NCBI GenBank assembly: GCA_027943335.1
Contig: BSBK01007741.1
Span: 1,188,001-1,252,000 of the forward strand
DNA length: 64,000 bases
Direction: 5' to 3'
Source: Chamaecyparis obtusa
Taxonomy: Eukaryota; Streptophyta; Pinopsida; Cupressales; Cupressaceae
The position numbers and the translations under genes are program-made. Positions 59,330 to 64,000 of this stretch are shown here, piece by piece. The notes below the pieces were generated by a model. It did not search any database. It worked only from the letters and a program-made list of their open reading frames with translations, and was not told the origin of the DNA. Position 1 is the first letter of the stretch. Each line of letters starts with the position of its first letter.

Positions 59330-60766
59330 ACTAATTTCCTTAATCTAGCACCTACCATGCTTAGCATTATTGAGAATTCATCTCTTGATACTTCTCATGA
59401 TGATGAACACTCTTCTACTCAAGTGTATAATAATCAATTGGGCATGCTTGACAACAAATTAGAAAGACTTAAACAATTTGAGTCTAGAACATGTGGGTGG
59501 AGAGGAAATCCCCTTAATTTAAGGTTTGAGTAGGTTGGTTCAAGATTATGAACATGGTTTAGAATTTTTACAAGGTATACCTGACATAGGGAATGAAAAA
59601 GTATGAATGTGGCTAGTTGTGTTGAGGTGATTGGATATTCAAGTCCTCAAAATCATATTAATATGCCCATGCATATTCCTACATCACATTATAATGTTCC
59701 TACATATACATCTTCCATCATGTGTGTACTTCTATAGAAACTATTAATGGTAGACTATTTAAAGGTGTGTGCCCTTTGTCTCCTTGTGCTATGCAGCACA
59801 ATGCTTAGGTTTGAGGCATAATTTAAACACCTCATGTGGATTCTATAAACTAGGTGTTGTATCAGACATTAATAGGTTGATCTTTTGGTGCAACGATAAT
59901 CACACTTGTAACAAGTGGTATCAAATCTTGTTTATAGGTTCAAACCCCTTGCTTGCACTTGGAGAGGATTATTGCAAGGTGTTCTCCCTTGGTATCCTTG
60001 TAGTACTTAGTGCAATGCTTGGGTTTGTGATATGGTTTAAATTCCTCCTATGGATTCTAAGTCTAGTGGTTATATCAGGCATTGACAAGTTGATCTTTTG
60101 GTACAAAGGAAATCACACTTGCAACATAGAAATGTTAGTAGTGGGGGGAGTCTTGTAGACCAATATGTTTATGTCCCACCTTCAATAAGCCTTCCATTTA
60201 TTTCCCAACCATCTCCTTTATCTACACACCATAATGATACATCTTCCAATCATCCACCACAATCATTTTTTCTCAATCCAACTCATCCATTGAAACCACC
60301 ATTGATTATTTGTTATATAAAATGTATCATCTTTACACTTCAAATCCAACCCTAATTCCATTTTCATCATTCATACACCTCTCCAACTCATTTTTAGGTT
60401 TTCCATTTGGAGAAATATAATGGACAAGGTGACTTCCGCACTCATGTGAAAGCATTTCAAACTTTGTGAACCAACTTCAACCCTGACAAAAAGATTCTTT
60501 TAAAACATTTCCCTCATTTCTTGAATGATATAGATTTAGAATGGTTTTTCACTTTTCTTTGATATTCAATTACTTATTTTTAATGGTTAATGATTTTGTT
60601 CAATATTTTAAAATAATATTGGTCCCAACATTACTTTGATTAATTTGGTCAACTGTAAACAAGGTGCTAAAGAAAAATTAATTATTTTTCTTTGGAGTTA
60701 TTCTACTATCCTAAAAACTTAGCACTTATAATTGGATTCTCAGTTAGGCCTCATTTCGATGATTTT
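59330..60766 (+). pseudogene. Very old Ty3/gypsy gag remnant, first part
   Basis: The clearest part starts near 60401 in one frame: FHLEKYNGQGDFRTHVKAFQ, then HFPHFLNDIDLEWFFTF, then after frame changes ITLINLVNCKQGAKEKL. These match the order of blocks in a plant gypsy capsid domain (YNG.GDP..H...F; L.W......I; L......K.....). A Pro/His/Ser-rich stretch at 60165-60350 may be the Gag N-terminal region, and 59330-59500 may belong too. Many stops and shifts; long dead. The segment 59766-60140 within it looks like a later insertion. Confidence 0.6.
59766..60140. repeat. Tandemly duplicated tRNA/SINE-like segment
   Basis: A unit near 59790-59910 (AATGCTTAGGTTTG ... GATCTTTTGGTGCAACGATAA ... CACACTTGTAACA) recurs near 60012-60126 with about 25% differences by eye. 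Between them GGTTCAAACC (59937-59946) fits a pol III B box, and TGGTGCAACGA (59886-59896) fits an A box loosely; the second unit lacks the B box. Consistent with a tRNA-derived SINE, but tail and TSD were not found. Confidence 0.4.
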
Positions 60767-62094
60767 GAGATTTTATGTTTGTTATACTTGATCTAGCTAC
60801 CTATCTCTACTTAGTCTGACATTTACCCTATTTCCCTTACCTCACATTTATATTTTGGGACTTTCTCCTAGGTACATAATGTTAGGGTATTATGTTCTTA
60901 GGAACACAATGCCCAAAATTTTATGTTCCTAAGAACACAATCACCAAGGTGTCATGTTCTCCCACAGTTGGGACTAAATTCAAATTGGGCCCCCTTTGAG
61001 GTCTTTTGGTGGGAAATGAAATCTTTTGGTTTTCCTTTCTTAATTTTGAATCCCAAAATTTGTGAGGTATATAAGTGGCCTATCTCTCCTCATTTTGATA
61101 TCATGCATCAAAAAATAAATCAAGTGAGTTCAAGATTTGAAGGCAAGATCATCCAAGATCAATCATTTCCTCAAGTATCCAAGGCATCTTTGAAGGCATT
61201 TTTCTCCATTGTAGCAATATTGTCTCCCATGAGGGTCAAGTAGAGGAGTTCTCAATAAATTAAGATGGTCCTTTGTACCTCCACATGCATTTCTCCTTCA
61301 TATAAAGTGTTCATCAAGCATAACAACATTAAATATCTAGGAGTGGCATTCATAGATCCATGCATTTTGCATCCTTTATTCCTTTCTACATTCCAAGGTT
61401 CAACAACTAAAATTCATGCAACATACAAGCATCAAGTCATGAATATGCATGATCTTAATATCCATTGATTAAGGTATATTAATTTACAAGGTAGATCTGA
61501 TATGTACCTTAGCATTTAAATACTTTCTGTTATGCAATTTTATTTCATTTTGAAGGTTGATTCCTAAAGATGGTTTTTGACCAAGGTAAACCCATTTCCA
61601 TGACCTTTTCCCTATTTTTTTATGTGCGGGAACAAGTAGCGCATTTGTCAGGACTTAATTTAGAAAGTGTGGGATTTACAAGATTGACTATGAAAGTTTC
61701 AAGGAAAATAATTAGGAATAGAATTCCCCAGGCTATCTATTCTAAAAAATAAAATGCCGAAGGCATTTTGTACCATGTGAATCATCCTTAAATTTAGAGT
61801 GCAAGTCAATACAGCCTTCTAGTTTCTATTTCAAGTTATTATAGTTGTCTTTCTATTTTTTGTCCATCTTTATTTTTCATAACTTGTTATATTTTCTTAT
61901 TTAGCCTCTTATCTTTCATCATCATATCATTTCTCTCAAATACAACTTCCCCCAATTAAATATTGTGAAGGATCCGTAACTCATTCAATGCTTAAGTCCC
62001 AGTTGAGTCGATTGGATCATCTTCCTTCCAATTCGTGCATTAGGGAAAGGAGGATGATTCCTTGCATCACATTGGTTCCCTTTCCTTATAGCAT

Positions 62095-62145
<51 letters not shown>

Positions 62146-62192
62146 TATGTGTGTGTGTGTGTGTATTTAAAAATTTATTAACCTTTTTTTAT
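60767..62192. mobile_element. Insertion G, 1.43 kb, in the old gag remnant
   Basis: The 9-bp word GATGATTTT stands at 60758-60766 and again at 62193-62201. If the DNA between is left out, the gag frame reads HFDDFQ.. straight on to NNLQKEIAYKLL. A 9-bp TSD is typical of Mutator-like elements, but I see no terminal inverted repeats and no transposase. It contains a palindromic duplicated word (about 60891-60952) and a long (CA)n run. Confidence 0.55.
62096..62165. repeat. (CA)n-(TG)n compound microsatellite
   Basis: A pure CA run of about 43 bp, ATAGATATAT, then a GT run. Inside insertion G. Confidence 0.97.
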
Positions 62193-62730
62193 GATGATTT
62201 TCAAAGGATTCCCATTAACAATTTACAAAAAGAGATTGCATATAAACTTTTGTTTACTAAATTCACTTCTTTCAAACACTTGTGTACAAGACATCATAAA
62301 TATCAATATTAAGTGAATAAATATGAAACGTCTTCATCATTGACTCCACTTATTAGGAAGTGGGATTTTACCTTTCAAAAATTTGAAAAATAAATGAGAA
62401 ACTTCATGAAAATCAAAGAAATAATTATTCCAATTATTTTTATCCTCAAGTGGAAGCCACAATTCTCATTGTAGATCACTTTGAATGTGGATTTAAATAT
62501 CATAACTTCAAACCTATATATGAATCGATTAATAATAATAGGTTTATGTTTCCTTCTGGCTATTCTATTGATGTACCTCAAAACCTTTGACACCTTCTTC
62601 TGATCAAAAAGCCTTTTGTCAATTCCATTGTCAATTTGGCCATGAACTAAGAAATGTATTCATTTAAAAAATTATATCCAAGAACTTATTGATTTTAATG
62701 TTATTATGGTAGATGGTTTAGATGATAAAG
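62193..62730 (+). pseudogene. Very old Ty3/gypsy gag remnant, second part
   Basis: Begins at the right 9-bp repeat of insertion G. NNLQKEIAYKLLFTKFTSFKHLC matches the F..NL..E..Y.L.....T F..L block of gypsy Gag, and near 62617-62700 CQFHCQFGHELRNVF...KI resembles the C.FH...GH.T..C..L zinc-binding segment that follows it. Heavily decayed. Confidence 0.55.
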
Positions 62731-63153
62731 AAAATAAATCTATGGTGCCTCGTAATTAAAATTTGCAAATCTTCACTATTTAAATTAAGTTTCAACCTAT
62801 TGGAACTCCATAATTACTGCAAATAACAACACATGAGGGGAAGATTTGTCAAGAATTTAACCTATCCATAAGTTTCACATGGGATATATTATGCATGCTT
62901 TAGGAAGAAAGGAATTAATATAAGATCAAGTAAAGAAATAAAGCTTGATTGATGATGAAGTAAAGGTACCCCATGAAGGCTTATCAAAGGTAGACATAAA
63001 CTCATCTTTACCTCCAAAAATAGAAGCTAAAGCTACTTATGGATACCTTTAAATATTATTCAACACATGTGGAGAAGATTACAAAGGTGGAAGCTCTAAG
63101 AAGGATAGAAGATATGAGAATGGAGGGATCTTTAACTAGTGTGCTAATGCACA

Positions 63154-63155
<2 letters not shown>

Positions 63156-63224
<69 letters not shown>
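63156..63224. repeat. (CT)n-(AT)n-(GT)n compound microsatellite
   Basis: Three consecutive pure dinucleotide runs of about 29, 26 and 14 bp. Frames read over it on both strands are artefacts. Confidence 0.97.
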
Positions 63225-63435
63225 TCAGATCCGACACTATGGACCCTCATATGATGAGTACTTGCTTTGCATGATATGTTACATTTTTCAGTTAATGGAT
63301 ACATTTAGCATGTGGGATGACTTTATATGTATCCTACTTGGCATTTTTTTAGGATGAGGGGAAGAAATCGTAGTCACTCCTACGAGAGATCCAAATGATG
63401 CCTCACTCCTCCTTTCTTTCTTGTCATTGTTTGTA

Positions 63436-63451
63436 TGTGTGTGTGTGTGTT
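63436..63451. repeat. (TG)n microsatellite
   Basis: Eight TG units. Confidence 0.9.
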
Positions 63452-63715
63452 ATTTCTCAGTTATGCAGGTGTCTGCAAGTAATAGGCATCAACTCCACCT
63501 AGCTACACATGTTTGAGAGTGCCTTAAAATCCTTGAACAAGTTTATGTTGTTCGAAGAAGGGCCAGAGTTCACACATGGGAAAACCCTATGGTTTTGGGT
63601 ATTGTTGACCTGTCTCTTGATTTAGTTTTGGGTAGTTTTTGAGTTCGTGTATCCTTTGATGTCGATCTCATTTATATGGTTATGAGGTGTGTATGATTAC
63701 AATGTTTATTTTCTC

Positions 63716-63728
63716 CCTCTCTCTCTCT
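63716..63728. repeat. Short (CT)n run
   Basis: Six to seven CT units ending in TTT. Confidence 0.85.
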
Positions 63729-64000
63729 TTATGTGACACAATAGAGGATAGCAAGGGCCAAATGATGGTGCACCCTAACCTGATCCACCTTGCTCAACAA
63801 CACACAGAAGCAACAACAACACAGTGGGAGAGAGAAAATGTAGGATCTTTCATATATTTACTTCAAATAGATTCATACATGTCAGGCTGTAAGGCCTTCC
63901 CTATTACAGCTAGATATTACAATGAATTATAGAAGTCCTCAAACATGCGAGGATCTATAGATAATCTCTAATCTTCTCCTTTTTATCTTTTGTCAAAATT

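Larger units (their letters stand above)
62731..64000. other. AT-rich DNA without recognised gene
   Basis: Possible further gypsy-derived sequence, too decayed to name. Contains three simple repeats. No tRNA or protein gene supported. Confidence 0.5.

Noticed and set aside
59769..60158. 129-codon plus-strand frame with hydrophobic segments
   Set aside because: It overlaps the duplicated SINE-like segment and reflects its repeated sequence, not a membrane protein.
61570..61752. 60-codon frame in insertion G as a transposase piece
   Set aside because: No recognisable motif and AT-rich context; likely chance.
61988..62170. Frame with a poly-(His-Thr) tail
   Set aside because: Translation of the (CA)n microsatellite.
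63039..63304. Frames on both strands over the CT/AT/GT run
   Set aside because: Simple-repeat artefacts.

Overview
This is nuclear DNA of a seed plant with a large, repeat-packed genome (a gymnosperm would fit, but nothing here names the species). I see no host gene. About 85% of the window belongs to LTR retrotransposons, several inserted inside others, and nearly every coding frame is broken. Identity rests on paired LTRs, target-site duplications (TSDs), tRNA primer-binding sites (PBS), polypurine tracts (PPT) and protein motifs read by eye; no search was run.

Layout. (1) 1-6897, + strand: copy A1 of a copia-like element without pol (family A), its 5' LTR cut by the window start. (2) 6898-7492, 35557-37312 and 46849-48003: three pieces of what looks like one old LTR (F), split by the insertions of B and E. 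(3) 7493-35556, + strand: element B, a relative of A with the same gene plan, itself split by a 1.4-kb unclassified insertion D (12261-13697, TSD TAGAACA) and by C. (4) 14028-33219, - strand: element C, a complete Ty3/gypsy Tat-like element with two LTRs of about 6 kb (TSD CATTG) and a gag-pro-RNaseH-RT-RNaseH-integrase core; each LTR carries a relic open frame of about 1,170 codons. (5) 37313-46848, - strand: element E, a gag-only relative of C with 3.2-kb LTRs holding a 59-bp hairpin array. (6) 48004-50780: AT-rich DNA with no recognised gene. (7) 50786-57135, - strand: copy A2 of family A, complete with TSD TCATA but with an internal deletion of about 0.8 kb. (8) 57141-64000: AT-rich DNA with a very old gypsy gag remnant, itself interrupted by a 1.4-kb insertion (9-bp direct repeat), a SINE-like duplicated segment and microsatellites.

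How the parts relate. A and B make no pol. They carry a gag (long coiled coil, four zinc knuckles) and, about 430 nt downstream, a second long ORF of unknown function (ORF2); they must have borrowed reverse transcriptase and integrase, presumably from a copia/Sirevirus-like partner that uses the same initiator-Met tRNA PBS. C encodes a full enzyme set, and E shares C's PBS, so C-type elements could have mobilised E. The relic ORF in the C LTRs resembles ORF2 of A and B in layout and in a short central block. The best candidates for something undescribed are this ORF2-like protein shared between two superfamilies, the coding 6-kb LTRs, and a roughly 60-bp periodic motif common to the LTRs of C, E and F.
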